DNA of 64,000 nt. Source: Tupaia tana. Its lineage: Eukaryota > Chordata > Mammalia > Scandentia > Tupaiidae. Positions within the stretch are counted from its first letter, which is position 1. Every line of letters starts with the position of its first letter. Positions 17,067-26,899 of this stretch are shown one piece after another. The stretch lies in NCBI GenBank assembly GCA_026018925.1, contig JAKSZU010000011.1, positions 42,770,141 through 42,834,140 on the forward strand, given 5' to 3'. Position numbers and translations under genes: made by a program. The notes under the pieces were generated by a model. The model made no database searches. It was not told where the DNA came from and saw only the letters and a program-made list of their open reading frames with translations.

Positions 17067-17411
17067 CATATATATATATATATATATGTGTGTGTATACA
17101 TATACATATATATGTATATGTGTGTATATATACATATATATATATGTGTGTATGTATATAAGCAGTATCTTGGTAATTTTCCTTATTTGGTGCCTTCTCA
17201 TTATCTCTAAGGTAGTTATAGAAAAACCAATGTTCTGAAATTTATATTGGTTAAAACCCCAGTTTTGCAGAGCCACGGCTGACACCCACCTCAAAAAAAT
17301 CATTTGTTCAGTTCCATCTCCGCAATAAAGGCTAAGCACATTTTCTCCCTTTCTATAGGTCTCGGGCTTGATGCCAAGTTTGGGAAAGGAGCAAAGAAGA
17401 CATCCCACTAG
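10427..17411 (+). CDS. SLC35B1: SLC35B1 (AXER), ER ATP/ADP exchanger, complete
   Basis: Exons 10427-10638, 11333-11436, 11973-12103, 12396-12426, 13005-13162, 14381-14507, 15996-16102, 16278-16431 and 17359-17411 join with consistent phases. From ATG 10535 they give 322 residues, the same length as the human protein. The ATG at 10427 adds 36 in-frame Pro/Ser-rich residues, as in the longer annotated human form. The product is a multi-pass nucleotide-sugar-transporter-family protein of the ER membrane. In human it has been shown to exchange cytosolic ATP for lumenal ADP, so feeding BiP and other ER chaperones; it was earlier annotated as a UDP-galactose transporter-related protein. Hydrophobic segments include [51 protein letters not shown] and the last, [14 protein letters not shown]. 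The C-terminus KKTSH is lysine-rich as in ER-retained members. The reading frame is intact. Identification is essentially certain. Confidence 0.98.
11333..11436 (+). CDS. SLC35B1: SLC35B1 exon 2
   Basis: It encodes [20 protein letters not shown] and on to AVFAKI. Acceptor CATTTTTAG ends at 11332 and donor GTGAGT starts at 11437. Confidence 0.96.
11973..12103 (+). CDS. SLC35B1: SLC35B1 exon 3
   Basis: It encodes [19 protein letters not shown] through [10 protein letters not shown]. Acceptor TCTCCTAG ends at 11972 and donor GTGAAA starts at 12104. This donor is weaker than consensus. Confidence 0.96.
12396..12426 (+). CDS. SLC35B1: SLC35B1 exon 4, a 31-base microexon
   Basis: It encodes [10 protein letters not shown] plus one base. 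Acceptor ATTTCAG ends at 12395 and donor GTAAGC starts at 12427. The exon is too short to stand out as a reading frame; it is found from the conserved protein and the phase requirement. Confidence 0.94.
13005..13162 (+). CDS. SLC35B1: SLC35B1 exon 5
   Basis: It encodes [20 protein letters not shown] through VGYGELLL. Acceptor CCCTTTAG ends at 13004. The donor is GTATGC at 13163, which lacks the usual A at +4. An antisense tSINE-B starts 31 bp beyond the exon. Confidence 0.96.
13194..13472 (-). mobile_element. tSINE-B, antisense, in SLC35B1 intron 5
   Basis: Near-consensus full-length copy with a T-run of about 30 bases at its left. Perfect 16-bp TSD, GGGGAAGGACCTTTCT, at 13178-13193 and 13473-13488. 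It carries a cryptic acceptor (TTTTTGCTATAG, AG at 13242-13243) and a GTGAGT donor at 13383. Confidence 0.96.
13795..14030 (-). repeat. MIR element, antisense
   Basis: CCATTTTCCAGATGAGGAAAC, GAGAGGTTAAGTCCCTTGCC and a GCAGGGTCAGGATTCCAGTC stretch match antisense MIR. It lies in SLC35B1 intron 5. Confidence 0.85.
14381..14507 (+). CDS. SLC35B1: SLC35B1 exon 6
   Basis: It encodes [20 protein letters not shown] through [11 protein letters not shown]. Acceptor CTTTCCCAG ends at 14380 and donor GTAAGG starts at 14508. Confidence 0.96.
14633..14812 (-). mobile_element. tSINE-A, antisense, in SLC35B1 intron 6
   Basis: T-rich tail, AAGTGAGAAAGCAAGC body and head ending CCACCTGCCAGCCCC. Confidence 0.9.
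15059..15315 (+). mobile_element. tSINE-C in SLC35B1 intron 6
   Basis: GGGGCCAGCCCCATAGCTCAG head, GGAGAAGGGATTGTGGCATG body and tail TTTTGGCAATTAAAAA. Confidence 0.88.
15325..15492 (+). mobile_element. tSINE-A in SLC35B1 intron 6
   Basis: Head GGGGCCGGCAGGTGGCATGG; the tail AAATAAATAAATAAATAAAA is interrupted by the next element. Confidence 0.9.
15493..15645 (-). mobile_element. tSINE-A, antisense, inserted in the tail of the previous copy
   Basis: Together with 15325-15492 it forms an inverted pair of A elements with almost no spacer. The host tail resumes as AAATAAAATAATTC after 15640. Confidence 0.85.
15996..16102 (+). CDS. SLC35B1: SLC35B1 exon 7
   Basis: It encodes [20 protein letters not shown] through GLTSALGQ. 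Acceptor CTTCCTAG ends at 15995 and donor GTGAGT starts at 16103. Confidence 0.96.
16278..16431 (+). CDS. SLC35B1: SLC35B1 exon 8
   Basis: It encodes [20 protein letters not shown] through [10 protein letters not shown]. This is the most conserved part of the SLC35B family. Acceptor TTGGCCAG ends at 16277 and donor GTAAGT starts at 16432. Confidence 0.97.
16577..16825 (+). mobile_element. tSINE-C in SLC35B1 intron 8
   Basis: Head GGCTGGCTCCATGCGCTGG and body GAAGGACTGTGGCATGAC, with tail remnants AGGGAAAAAGAG. Confidence 0.85.
17030..17162. repeat. Compound (TG)n(TA)n microsatellite in SLC35B1 last intron
   Basis: About 130 bases of alternating TG, TA and CATA blocks lie 197 bp upstream of the last coding exon. 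They generate spurious YIYIYVCV-type reading frames on both strands. Confidence 0.95.
17359..17411 (+). CDS. SLC35B1: SLC35B1 exon 9, coding part
   Basis: It encodes [15 protein letters not shown] and TAG at 17409-17411. Acceptor TCTATAG ends at 17358. Confidence 0.96.
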
Positions 17412-17670
17412 GAAAAGAGAGACTACCTCCACTCTGAGAATATTTAAATTATTATCTCAAACAGGGACATCTCTCGGCAGAATGGACTCAATAGGGATAA
17501 GGGACTGAGTTTCAGTTGTTTTTTTGTTTTTTTTTTTTTTTTAAAAAAAAGCAGCAGCGAAATCACATATTCTAAAAAAAGCACTTGGATTTGAACCAGA
17601 CAGTTGGCGGTTTCTGTTCTTGATGACCTGGAGCACCATCTAGCATAAATAAAGAGAGAAGGAAGAGACA
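17412..17670 (+). other. SLC35B1: SLC35B1 3' UTR
   Basis: Short 3' UTR of about 260 bases, with a T-run then A-run at 17517-17550. It ends shortly after AATAAA at 17648-17653. Confidence 0.8.
17648..17653 (+). terminator. SLC35B1 poly(A) signal AATAAA
   Basis: Single canonical AATAAA 237 bases after the stop codon. Confidence 0.8.
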
Positions 17671-17915
17671 GAGCTTCATGCCTATTCCCCTCGCTGCTTC
17701 TCGGGTGTAGTTAACATGGCCGAGTGGGTAACTCTCCAAGAGCCTGAGTGTCACAGGGAGGGACTGTAAGAGATTTTGTATCTGCACTGTTCCTTCAGCT
17801 GAAGCTCTCAATATTCTAAGGCAGGCGGCTGTTACAGAGAATGTAAAAATCAGTTTAACTCTCCAAGCTCTGGTGAGCACATACTTCCTAAGACACTAAA
17901 GGTATGTTGCTTTCT

Positions 17916-18173
17916 GGGACCAGCAGTTAGCGTAATGGCTATGTCGCTGGACTCCCATGTAGTCGACCACGGTTCGAGTCCCAGACCCGGTGGCTTAAAC
18001 TCACGCCAGGCACGTGTGCGTGCGTGCCCAAGATCCTGAGAAGAGAATGGAGGAGAAGGGATTGTGGCGTGGCCATCCCTCCCTGGGGGGTGATTTCTCG
18101 CTTTCTATCTCTCTGTCTCTCTCTGGTGAGCACACGCGCCCTATAGCAAAAACCTCTCCAAAAAAAGAAAAAG
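17916..18173 (+). mobile_element. tSINE-B, full length
   Basis: Perfect 16-bp TSD AGGTATGTTGCTTTCT at 17900-17915 and 18174-18189; intact A and B boxes. Confidence 0.95.
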
Positions 18174-18189
18174 AGGTATGTTGCTTTCT

Positions 18190-19160
18190 AAAGAAACATT
18201 TCATGAGATTGGGATAAAAATGAGCCTAAATCCTGAGAGTCTACTGGGTTTTTACACTTCCCCACTGCCACCCCTACAGTGAAAGCTTGGCCAAAGCCCA
18301 AGTGGAGACCGAGTGCTTATGTCTTGAACAACTTTGGAAGAGTTCTGAGTGTACTTTTCCTGATTCCCTCCGTCTCTGTGCTCGGGCCCCCTTGCAGAGG
18401 CTGGGTTAATCCCTCCTATTCTCCTACCTCCCTCAGCTGCTAAAATATGGCTCTGCTATCCTGGCTGTGCCAAGGTGTCACCGTGCCAGCCTCTGCCTGT
18501 TGAAAGGGATACTGGTAGAAGGCATGGTGGCTGGGTCCTGGCACAGCCGCTGTCAAGCTTTCTGGGTGGCAACGCGGGGAAAGGCGGAGCATGGAGCAGA
18601 GCCACCTGCCCACTGCTGGCTTCAGAGCTGGAAGTCTCAATTCTCCAAGGACCAAACTTTACACATGAAAGTGCATTTCCACCAGCTGCAACTTTCCTTC
18701 CATCTGTTCAGCAGCCTCAGCCCCTTGGCTTTCCAGATGGGAGCCCAGCCTCCTTCCTGAACGGCTGCCTTGCCACCCCCCGCCCAGTCTTTCAAGCCCT
18801 GCCTCACTTGCACTCATCTCACTCTCTGGGGGCCCAGGTGTCGCTGCAGCCCAGCCCTGAAAGGCTCCTCTCATGCTGAACTCCTCAAGAGGGGAGGTTT
18901 TAAAGTACATCTGGCTGAACTCCCTTCCTTTCTCCACCTCCTCTCCCCTGTTTTCTTCATCCTGAGGTTGCATCAGCTGCTTCCCTGTGATAGTCCGTCC
19001 AGCATTCTGGGGATTGCCTAGGGCGTTAGAGCATCAGGAAGGCCAGGGACCTGCCATCAATCAGCATTGGGGCCTGTTCTCTTAAAAGATCTTCCCAGCT
19101 CTGAGACCAATCCCTTCCACCACCACCCCCATTCCCAACAAGCTGTCTTAAAAACTTAAT
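18190..19160. other. Intergenic DNA, no gene seen
   Basis: About 1 kb without recognisable SINEs downstream of SLC35B1. The reading frames here are short, overlapping and lack any recognisable family. It may be unique sequence; nothing can be assigned. Confidence 0.6.
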
Positions 19161-19161
19161 G

Positions 19162-19411
19162 TGGAACCAGCAGATGGCATAATGGTTACATTACCGGGCC
19201 CCCACGTAGTCGACCACAGTTTGAGTCCCGGACCCGGTGATTTAGCCCAGTGACTTAGAAAAACTCACACCAGGCATGTGTGCCCAAAATCTGGAGGGCT
19301 GACTGGAAGAGAAGGGATTGCAGAGTGGTCATCTCCCGGGAGACGATGTCTTACTTTATGTCTCTGACAAGTACACATACCCTATAACAAAAATTAAAAA
19401 AAAAAAAAAAA
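19162..19411 (+). mobile_element. tSINE-B, diverged
   Basis: Head GGAACCAGCAGATGGCATAA, body with GTAGTCGACCACAG, tail of about 18 A. Confidence 0.87.
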
Positions 19412-19511
19412 CCACCACCTAATGCTAAGTCACCAACAGCAAGACAGTGTGCAGCAGCTTAGCATGGCTTCCACCTGGTACTAAAGAAATAGCCCTTAAA
19501 ACAAACCTGTC

Positions 19512-19690
19512 TGGAGCGTCAGCAGGTGGCATAGCAATTAAGGCACTGGATTCCTACATGACTGGCCATGGTTCAAGTCCCAGATGTGGCGGCTTGCTTT
19601 CTTGCTTTCTCTCTCTCCCTATCTCTCTGTCTCTGGTGAGTGCACATGCCCTATGGCACATTTAAAGATAATAATTCTTTATAAAACAAC
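19512..19690 (+). mobile_element. tSINE-A
   Basis: GTCAGCAGGTGGCATAGCAA head, CT-rich body, tail ATAATTCTTTATAAAA. Confidence 0.85.
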
Positions 19691-19799
19691 ACAAACAAGC
19701 CTGTCCCAGCCAGTGGCTGGGGGCCCAGGTCTGCTGCATCCCTCCCCTGATTACTTGTCCGATGTTTGCTTCCTTCTGCATTTCTGTCACGCGCTGTGG

Positions 19800-20580
19800 A
19801 CTTGCTGGAAGTTCAAAGTTAAGTAGGACTCACACTTCCCCTCTAGGGATTCAGCCTAATAAGGAGACGAAAACAAATCATTGCAACTCAAAAATGCAGG
19901 GATCACAGTGAAGGAAGGTGTCCGGGCAAGGTGAGGCTTGAGCCGGAGACCGTAGGAAGATGAAAGTAGGAGACAGAGCTCGCTGCCAAGCAGAAAGGGG
20001 CTTTCAACTGCCTGACCACACTCCCACCCCCCACCCCCACTCTGGTCAGCTCAAGTGAGAACACATGGTAGGAGGGTGACTTTCAAGTGAGGTATTTTGC
20101 TCACCTTGAAGATAACCTGGAAATGTGTGGTAAGCTGCCAGCTTGTTCAGGGCGGCATACTTACCTGCGGGGTCACAGGAACTGAGGGTGCCAAATCTGA
20201 CTAGTAACCCCGCTAGCGTATAATAGGGCCCATCCATGTGAAATACCAGACAAGTTCCAACAGAAGTGTGGTTGATCGCTAACCCTGGGCGGCCTAGGTT
20301 TCTGAAGATCAAAGGACTTTCACCTGCAGTTAATTCCCTGCTACGTGGAGAGAGGAGGGGGCGAGCGTGCAAATTTCCCGAAGTGCCATGTTTTTGGTTC
20401 AGGGCGGGCTGTACTTACATCTCCTTTAGTCAGAGTATCAGACCCAGCTCCTTCGCTGTTGTCACTCAGGCTCTTACTTCCTGTGCACCTCTTAGCCTGT
20501 GGCAAGGGAGAGGTACCACGAGTGTGATTTGAGGTACAGTCGGACAGAAAACTATTTTGGAATTCAACATTAAAAAAATT
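19800..20580. other. Intergenic DNA, no gene seen
   Basis: SINE-free stretch. Only short non-conserved-looking reading frames are present; no feature can be supported. Confidence 0.6.
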
Positions 20581-20582
20581 AA

Positions 20583-20762
20583 GGGAGGGATGGCAGGTGG
20601 CATGGTAGTTAAGGGCACTGGATTCCCACATGGCCAACCGTGTTCAAATTCTGGACCTGGTTGCTTGCTTTCTCACTTTTCCTCTCTCTCCCTCTCTCTC
20701 TCTCCCTCTCAGGTCAAATTGAAATAAATAAAGTTAAATTTAAAAATAATTATTAAAAAATT
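20583..20762 (+). mobile_element. tSINE-A
   Basis: GGATGGCAGGTGGCATGG head, (CTCTCTCC)-type body, AAATAAATAAAGTTAAAT tail. Confidence 0.88.
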
Positions 20763-20893
20763 TTTGTTTGTTTTTAAAAGGACTGGAAGTGGCAGAAGTT
20801 AACTGTTAGCTGTCGATAATCTACAAAGTGAAATATTTAGGGATAGATTATGTGTCTTCACACAGCCCTATAACATCCCTATGAGAAAGTAAA

Positions 20894-21076
20894 TGGAGCC
20901 AGCAGGTGGTGTAGTGGTCAAGAGCACTGGACTCCCACATGGCTGACCGTGGTTCAAGTCCTGGACTTGGCAGCTTGCTTTCTCACTTTCTCTCACTCTC
21001 GCTCTCACTCTGTCCCTCTTTGGTCAAGATGAAATAAATAAAGTTAAATAAAAATAATGATATTTTTTAAAAAATG
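20894..21076 (+). mobile_element. tSINE-A
   Basis: GGAGCCAGCAGGTGGTGTAG head; AAATAAATAAAGTTAAAT tail. Confidence 0.9.
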
Positions 21077-21087
21077 AAAAGGACTGC

Positions 21088-21268
21088 GGGGGCTGGCAGG
21101 TGACGTGGTGGCTAAGGGCGCTGGACTCCCACATGGCTGACCACGGTTTAGGTCCCAGACCTGTCTTCTTTCTTCCTTTCACTCTTGCTCTTGCTTTTGC
21201 TCTGTCCCTCTCTGGTCAAATTAAACTAAGTAAATAAATAAAGTTAAATAAAATAATTCTTAGAAAAG
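21088..21268 (+). mobile_element. tSINE-A
   Basis: Flanked by a GAAAAGGACTG duplication (about 21077-21087 and after the tail at 21268). This is the third A copy in the same orientation within 700 bp. Confidence 0.9.
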
Positions 21269-21318
21269 AAAAGGACTGTGCACATACCTGTACTTTTTAG
21301 AGAGAAAACCTAAGTGAG

Positions 21319-21564
21319 CCAGCCCCATGACCTAGTGGTCAATGAGAGCCAGATCCCACACGGCTGACTGCGGTTTGAATCCCGGCCCCAGCTGCTTGAA
21401 AAACATGGCAAGTGTGCGTGCATGCCCCCAAATCCTGACAAGATGGAGATATGCAGAAGGGATTTGTGGCATGACCATGCCCCATCAGGGGGTGCTTTCT
21501 CCCTCCTCCCCCTCTGTCTTTGTGCCTCTGGCAAGCACATGCATGCCCTCGCAAGTAAAAAGGA
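21319..21564 (+). mobile_element. tSINE-C with intact TSD
   Basis: Perfect 14-bp TSD AAAACCTAAGTGAG at 21305-21318 and 21565-21578 shows that at least some C elements are fairly recent. Confidence 0.92.
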
Positions 21565-21578
21565 AAAACCTAAGTGAG

Positions 21579-22170
21579 AGAAGTTCAGTTAACTGCGGTA
21601 GGTCCCTGGGTTTATCCTGGGACGGGAACTAGAACTCCTGGTTCCCTGAGTCCTCCCAGCCTGGCCCTGTGCCCTCTGAGGGAGGAAAGGCAGCTCTTCA
21701 GGAGGCCCACGGCCTCTGCCATCTGGCCCTCCTTATCAGGGGGAACAGTTTGCATGCTTTATGAGCGGTGCTGGTCATTTTCCCCAGATGCCCTGGCAGA
21801 GAAGTTGTCTCGGGTCTCTGTGGGATCATTCGGGCCTTCCTCTGAAAACACACCAGCTGTCTTTAGGAACAGTAATCTCATATATTTATAGAGCTCCTTT
21901 CCCAAAGCTCTTTAGTACATGACATTTTATCCTTAAAACACTCCTGGGAAGAGGTTAGGCCAGAAACAAGTCTCCCCATATTTGGAGCAGGGAGCCTGGA
22001 ATCAACCAAGGCGCATCAGCTGAAGGTCGCCACTCTGGGAGGGCGGAGCCAGGGAGCGCTAACCCTCAGCAGGCTAAACCCGAGATCCCCAGCTGATTGA
22101 ACTTTCTGCAAATGCCCAGCAGAATTTCCAAATAATTTGGGAGATGGACTCAGGTACACTGGGTTTTCCT
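21579..22170. other. Intergenic DNA, no gene seen
   Basis: Apparently unique sequence with no recognisable coding exon. Confidence 0.55.
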
Positions 22171-22227
22171 TTCTATCTTTTTAAAAGAATTAGTTATTTA
22201 ATTCCATTTGTTGTTGTTATTCTTTAA

Positions 22228-22483
22228 TTTCAATTTTATCTTGAGAGAGATTTTTGCTAAAGGGCATGTGCGTCTGCTGGAGAGACAGAGACAGAAAGCG
22301 AGAAATCACCTCTCATGGGAGATAGCCATGCTACATTCCCTTCTCCTCCATTCTCCTCCTGGGATTTGGGGGGACATACCTACACACACCTGGTGTGAGT
22401 TTCAAGCCACCAGATCCAGGATTCAACTGCAGTCGACCAAGTGGGGGTCCAGTGCTTTAGCTACTATGCCATTTGCTGGAAAC
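22228..22483 (-). mobile_element. tSINE-B, antisense, diverged
   Basis: GAGATTTTTGCTAAAGGGC, body, head ending GCCATTTGCTGG. Confidence 0.85.
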
Positions 22484-22592
22484 CCAAACCCACGATTTTT
22501 CATATGCATCCAGCTTCACTTGAGCAGTGTGCCACCAAGTCTGCCCTAGCTTTGTATCCTTTAAAGTAAGAGCATTTTAAACAATCTAATAT

Positions 22593-22815
22593 AGGTCAGC
22601 CAGTGATGCGATTGAGACAGCTGGATCCCCCATGGCTGACAGCATGGCTCAAGTTCTGGACCTGGCAGTTTGAAAAACACCAGGTGTGTGTGTGTGCATG
22701 CCCAAAATTCTGAGAGGAGCGTGTAGGAGAAGGGATCGTGGCATGACCATCTCCCCTGGGAGTGCTTTCTCACTTTCTCTCTCCTCTCACTCTGGTGAGC
22801 ACACATGCTCTATAT
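22593..22815 (+). mobile_element. tSINE-C
   Basis: GGTCAGCCAGTGATGCGATT head, GGGATCGTGGCATGACCATC body, GTGAGCACACATGCTCTATA end. Confidence 0.82.
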
Positions 22816-22818
22816 ATG

Positions 22819-22850
22819 TGTAGAATCATGTATGTATGTATGTATTTTAG
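22819..22850. repeat. (ATGT)n simple repeat
   Basis: ATGTATGTATGTATGTAT lies between two oppositely oriented SINEs. Confidence 0.85.
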
Positions 22851-23090
22851 TTTTTTGCCATAGGGCGTGTGCACTCACTGGAGAGAGATGGTGAGAGGGA
22901 AAGTGAGAGATCACCCCCAGGGAGGATGACCAGGCTGCAACCCCTTCTCCTCCGTTCTCCTCCTGGGATTTTGGGCATGCACCAACACGTGCCTGGTGTA
23001 ATGTTCAAGCTGCCAAGTCCAGGACTCAAATCATGGTCAGCCATACGTGAGCCCATCACCGTAACCACTCTGCCTCCTGCTGGCCTCCCT
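22848..23090 (-). mobile_element. tSINE-C/B, antisense
   Basis: TTTTTTGCCATAGGGCGTGTG start, head ending GCCTCCTGCTGGCC. Confidence 0.85.
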
Positions 23091-23397
23091 TGGCCACTTC
23101 CACCCTCCTTCTCTAGGGCCAGGAGGAAAGTAGGCTGTGGAGGCTCAGAGAGCTTCCCTACTGCACTGTGAGAAGGAGACTCGGGCGCCCAGGCTCCAGC
23201 TCTGCCCCCAGCATGTTCAGACAGTGGTTTGCTCACTCAAGCCAGAGCCCCCAGAATACAAAAGGACTTCAAAAAGTGTGTAGGAAAATGGTTCAAGTAC
23301 AGGTTTCTTTTGGTGTAAAACAATCTTGAAATCCTTGTACAGTTTTTTTCATAATACTCATTTTCTGTGAACTGTTTAAAGACACCCCCCCCCCCAT

Positions 23398-23690
23398 GGG
23401 ACCAGCAGTTAGCGTAATGGCTGTGTCACTGGACTCCCATGTAGTTGACCACGGTTGGAGTCCCGAACCCGGTGACTTAAACTCACGCTGGGCACGTATG
23501 TGTGCATGCCCAAAATCCCGAGAGGAGAATGGAGGAGAAGGGATTGCGGCATGGCCATCCCCCTGGGGGGGTGATTTCTCACTTTCTATCTCTCTGTCTC
23601 TGTCTTTCTGGTGAGCGCACGAGCCCTATAGCAAAAAAAAAAAAAAAAAAAAAAAAACCTCTCCAAAAAAAAAAAAAAAAAAAAACTGGG
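23398..23690 (+). mobile_element. tSINE-B with expanded double A-tract
   Basis: GGGACCAGCAGTTAGCGTAA head. The AGCAAAAACCTCTCC segment carries an A-run of about 27 before CCTCTCC and another of about 21 after it. Confidence 0.93.
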
Positions 23691-23956
23691 AACCAGCAGT
23701 TAGCGTAATGGCTATGTCACTGGACTCCCACATAGTCGACCGTGGTTCGCGTCCCGGACCTGGTGGCTTAAAACTCACGCCGGGCACATGTGCGTGCATG
23801 CCCAAGATCCCGAGAGGAGAATGGAGGAGAAGGGATTGCAGCGTGACCGTGACCATCCCCCCTGGGGGGTGATTTCTCGCTTTCTGTCTCTATGTCTCTC
23901 TCTGTCTGGCGAGTGCACGCGCCCTATAGTGAAAACCTCTCAAAAAAAAAAAAAAA
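23691..23956 (+). mobile_element. tSINE-B, second subfamily, inserted at the tail of the previous copy
   Basis: GGAACCAGCAG head, GGTTCGCGTC B-box variant and TTAAAACTC. It follows the previous A-tail directly. Confidence 0.93.
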
Positions 23957-23965
23957 TACACTACA

Positions 23966-23966
23966 A

Positions 23967-23997
<31 letters not shown>

Positions 23998-24007
23998 GAG
24001 AGAGAGC
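23966..24007. repeat. (CA)n(GA)n microsatellite
   Basis: A CA run of about 13 units then AGAGAGAG directly follows a SINE tail. Confidence 0.93.
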
Positions 24008-24100
24008 CCCTGCATATCCTCAAAAGTTGCCACCTCCTGGTGGAAGGAGGTCCTCAGGCTGGGAATGGGGAACTGGAAGAGGGCTAAAGAGAGATTTGGG

Positions 24101-24317
24101 GGACCAGCAGTTGGCGTAATGGCTATGTCGCTGGACTCCCATGTAGTTGACCGTGGTTCAACTTCCAGACCCAGTGGCTTAAACTCACACCGGGCGCGTG
24201 TGTGTGCGTGCCCAAGATCCCAAGAGGAGAATGGAGGAGAAGGGATCACAGCTTCTCGCTTTCTGCCTCTGTCTCCATCTTTCTGGCAAGCACACATGCT
24301 CTATAGCAAAATCCTCT

Positions 24318-24348
<31 letters not shown>
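24101..24348 (+). mobile_element. tSINE-B, shortened body
   Basis: It lacks the GGCCATCCCCC segment (GGGATCACAGCTTCTCGC). TSD-like AGAGATTTGG and AGGGATTTGG flank it. The A-tail is about 30 bases. Confidence 0.9.
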
Positions 24349-24352
<4 letters not shown>

Positions 24353-24759
24353 GATTTGGAATGGAGAGGGACGCAGCCAGTGCTTTCTGTGTGGGCGAAG
24401 GCCCAAGCCCACCGGCTGGGGGTTTCCTGTCCCAGTATGCCTGGCTCCCTGTGGTTTCTGGGAGAAGTGGGAGACTGAAGTGGCTCGAGGCATTTCCCAA
24501 GGTGAGGGGTGGTGTGTTTCTCCCTGCCCACTTCTGTCTTATCACAGTGTGTGGTGGCTGCCGCTAACAAAGCTCCCTGTTTCGCTCAGGCTCTGAGCAG
24601 ACGCCATCGCCTCCTACTCAGGCCCCAGGAACTGCCACATTCAGACCACAGCCCAAAGGGAAGGTGTTACTCTTACAGGAAGACTGGGAACATCCTGACA
24701 TTTTATGTAGTGCGTGTGTGTAAGAGAGAGAGACATAGGTCAAGCCAGTAGGTTCTTCT

Positions 24760-25023
24760 TCTTTTCTTTTTTTAAAGTTTTTATTTTTGTCATAGGGCAT
24801 GTGCACTCCCTGGAGAGGAGAGGGAGAGAGACAGAAACCAGGAAAGTGAGAAATCACCCCCCACGGGGATGTTCATGCCTCCAGTCTCCTCCATTCTCCT
24901 TTCGGGATTTTGGGCATGCCTGCACACGTGTCTGATGTGGTTTTCTAGCCCACTGAATTCGGGACTCCCACTGCAGTCAACCACGTGGGAGTCCCGCGCC
25001 TTCACCACCACGCCATTGCTGGC
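24760..25023 (-). mobile_element. tSINE-C/B, antisense
   Basis: CCAGTAGGT occurs on both sides (24744-24752 and 25024-25032). Head ends CACGCCATTGCTGGCC. Confidence 0.88.
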
Positions 25024-25032
25024 CCCAGTAGG

Positions 25033-25480
25033 TGCGCTTTCTGTAGCGCGTACATTTCAGATTCACAAACGGGTCCGTACACAGGATCCGCCCTAATTAT
25101 GAACTGCTTTCATTTAAATTTCCCAAATAGAGCTGTATAACCGGCACCCCTGCAAAGCACGGGGACGCGTCCTCGCCAACTCTGCTTAGATGGAAGGATG
25201 AGGTTGCAGGAGAGTTGGCCCGCCAGTTTCCTTTCTAGTTTTCCCCTGGCCCCTCCGCCCATTAGTAAGGGTTGTCAGATTTAACAAAAACACAAGATGC
25301 AGAGCTACGTTTGAATTTCAGATAAATCACACAATTCAGATTCAAATGTAGCTGGTAGGTGTTTCACTGATTGGGGCATTAGTCGCGATCTCAGATGTTC
25401 TCAGGGGCCCGCTCCTCCTGGGAAAACCAAGGCGTTCTCGGGTACACCACGACCTGCGTTTCTACATAGAAGGTTTCCAT
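25033..25480. other. Intergenic DNA with a possible ancient repeat
   Basis: GGGTTGTCAGATTTAACAAA followed by TTTGAATTTCAGATAAATCA looks like an old mammalian interspersed repeat, family not assigned. The rest is unassigned. Confidence 0.4.
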
Positions 25481-25925
25481 GGGACCGACAGATGGCATAA
25501 TGCTGGACTCCCACGTAGTCGACCACGGTTCAAGTCCCGGACCTGGCAGCTTAAAACTCATATGGGGGAGGGGGGGCAGCAGGCAGTGTGGTGGTTAAAG
25601 GCGCTGGACTGCCCCATGGCTGACCATGGTTCAAGTGTCGAACCTGGTGGCTTGCTTTCTCCCTTCCCCCGCCCCCTCTCTCTCTCCCTCTCTTTCTCTG
25701 TCTCTCTCTGATCAAACTGGAAAATAATAATAATAATAAATTATTGAAAAGAAACAGCAACAACAACAACACTCACACCGGGCTCGTATGCATGGCTGCC
25801 CAAGGAGAAGAAATGGCAGCGTAGCCATCCCCTCTTGGGTGTGATTTCTCCCTTTCTCTCTCTCTGGTTAATGCATGCACCCTATAGCAAAAAAAAATCT
25901 CTTTCTCTCAAAAAAAGAAAAGAAA
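25481..25925 (+). mobile_element. tSINE-B split by a tSINE-A
   Basis: The B head 25481-25560 (TGGGACCGACAGATGGCATA) stops at AAAACTCAT. The B body resumes at about 25770 with ACACTCACACCGGGC and runs to the A-tail at 25925. Confidence 0.87.
25562..25768 (+). mobile_element. tSINE-A nested in tSINE-B
   Basis: GGGGGCAGCAGGCAGTGTGG head to (AAT)n and (CAA)n tail. Its target duplication is the ACTCAT/ACTCAC of the host B element. Confidence 0.87.
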
Positions 25926-26344
25926 AGCGTCCAGGTGTTTTTGTCCAGAGCCAAAATTTAAATCATTTCCTAGCTGCCTGGGGAGGTGCAATCTCAGAGA
26001 TAATCAGCAGGGGGCACCATTCTCCTAAAATAGATCCCCAGGTGAATTTTTGGGGGCTTCAGAAAAAGGAAGGGGGGGCATTGAATTGAAGGTTCTATTT
26101 GCAGCTTCTGCCTTCCCTCTGGAGCTCACTTCTCTGCACCCTACCACTCTGCCAGAGCTATTTCTGTGAAAAAAGAACCTGCTTCTGTCATTCCACCCAA
26201 GGAGCTTCCAAGGTTCCACAGCTACCTTCTTTATGTGGCGTAAAAAGCCCCTCAGGGTCCCATCGGAGTCTATTTTTCCTGCCTCAACTCCTGCCACTTC
26301 CACCTCGCCTGATCCCACCCACCTCACACTCCCAGCACCTCCAC

Positions 26345-26586
26345 TTTTTTCTTTTTAATATGCTAGAAGGCTCGTGCACTCGTCAGAAGCAAAGTGAGAA
26401 AGCACCCTCCACGGGGGATAATCATGCCAAAATCTCTTGTCTGTCTCTCCCTCCTTTTGGGATTTTGGGCACATACACATACATGCCTGGCGTTTTTCAA
26501 GGCACCTAGTCCAGGACTCCAACTGTGCACTGTGCAGTCAACCATGTGGAATCTAGCCGACGTAGCCACCACACCACCACTGGCCC
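26345..26586 (-). mobile_element. tSINE-C, antisense
   Basis: AGAAGGCTCGTGCACTCGTC, CCTCCACGGGGGATAATCAT, head ending ACCACCACTGGCCC. Confidence 0.83.
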
Positions 26587-26635
26587 AACCCAACACCTGT
26601 GCTCACCAGAAATGATCTGCAGTTTCTGTGTGTGT

Positions 26636-26898
26636 TTTTTTTTTTTTTAGTTTTGGTATAGGATGCATGTGCTCACTGGAGAGAGAGAGGGTGCAAGAAA
26701 GAGGGAAAGTGAGACATCACCTGCCAGGAGGCACGACCACACCACAGTCCTTTCTCCTCCATTCTTCTCCCTGGATCAGGGGCTTGCACGCGCAGGTGCT
26801 CAGCATGTTTTTCAAGCCACTGGGTCTGGGAGTCAGACTGAACCGTCGGTCGTGTGTGTTCTAGCTCCTGTAACCTCCATGCTGCCTGATGCCAGCCC
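26636..26898 (-). mobile_element. tSINE-C, antisense
   Basis: T-run, GGATGCATGTGCTCACTGGA, TTTTTCAAGCCACTGGGTCTG and a degraded head. Confidence 0.82.
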
Positions 26899-26899
26899 C

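Noticed and set aside
16937-17432. Reading frames rich in Tyr, Ile, Val and Cys around 17.0-17.2 kb
   Set aside because: Direct translation of the TG/TA microsatellite.
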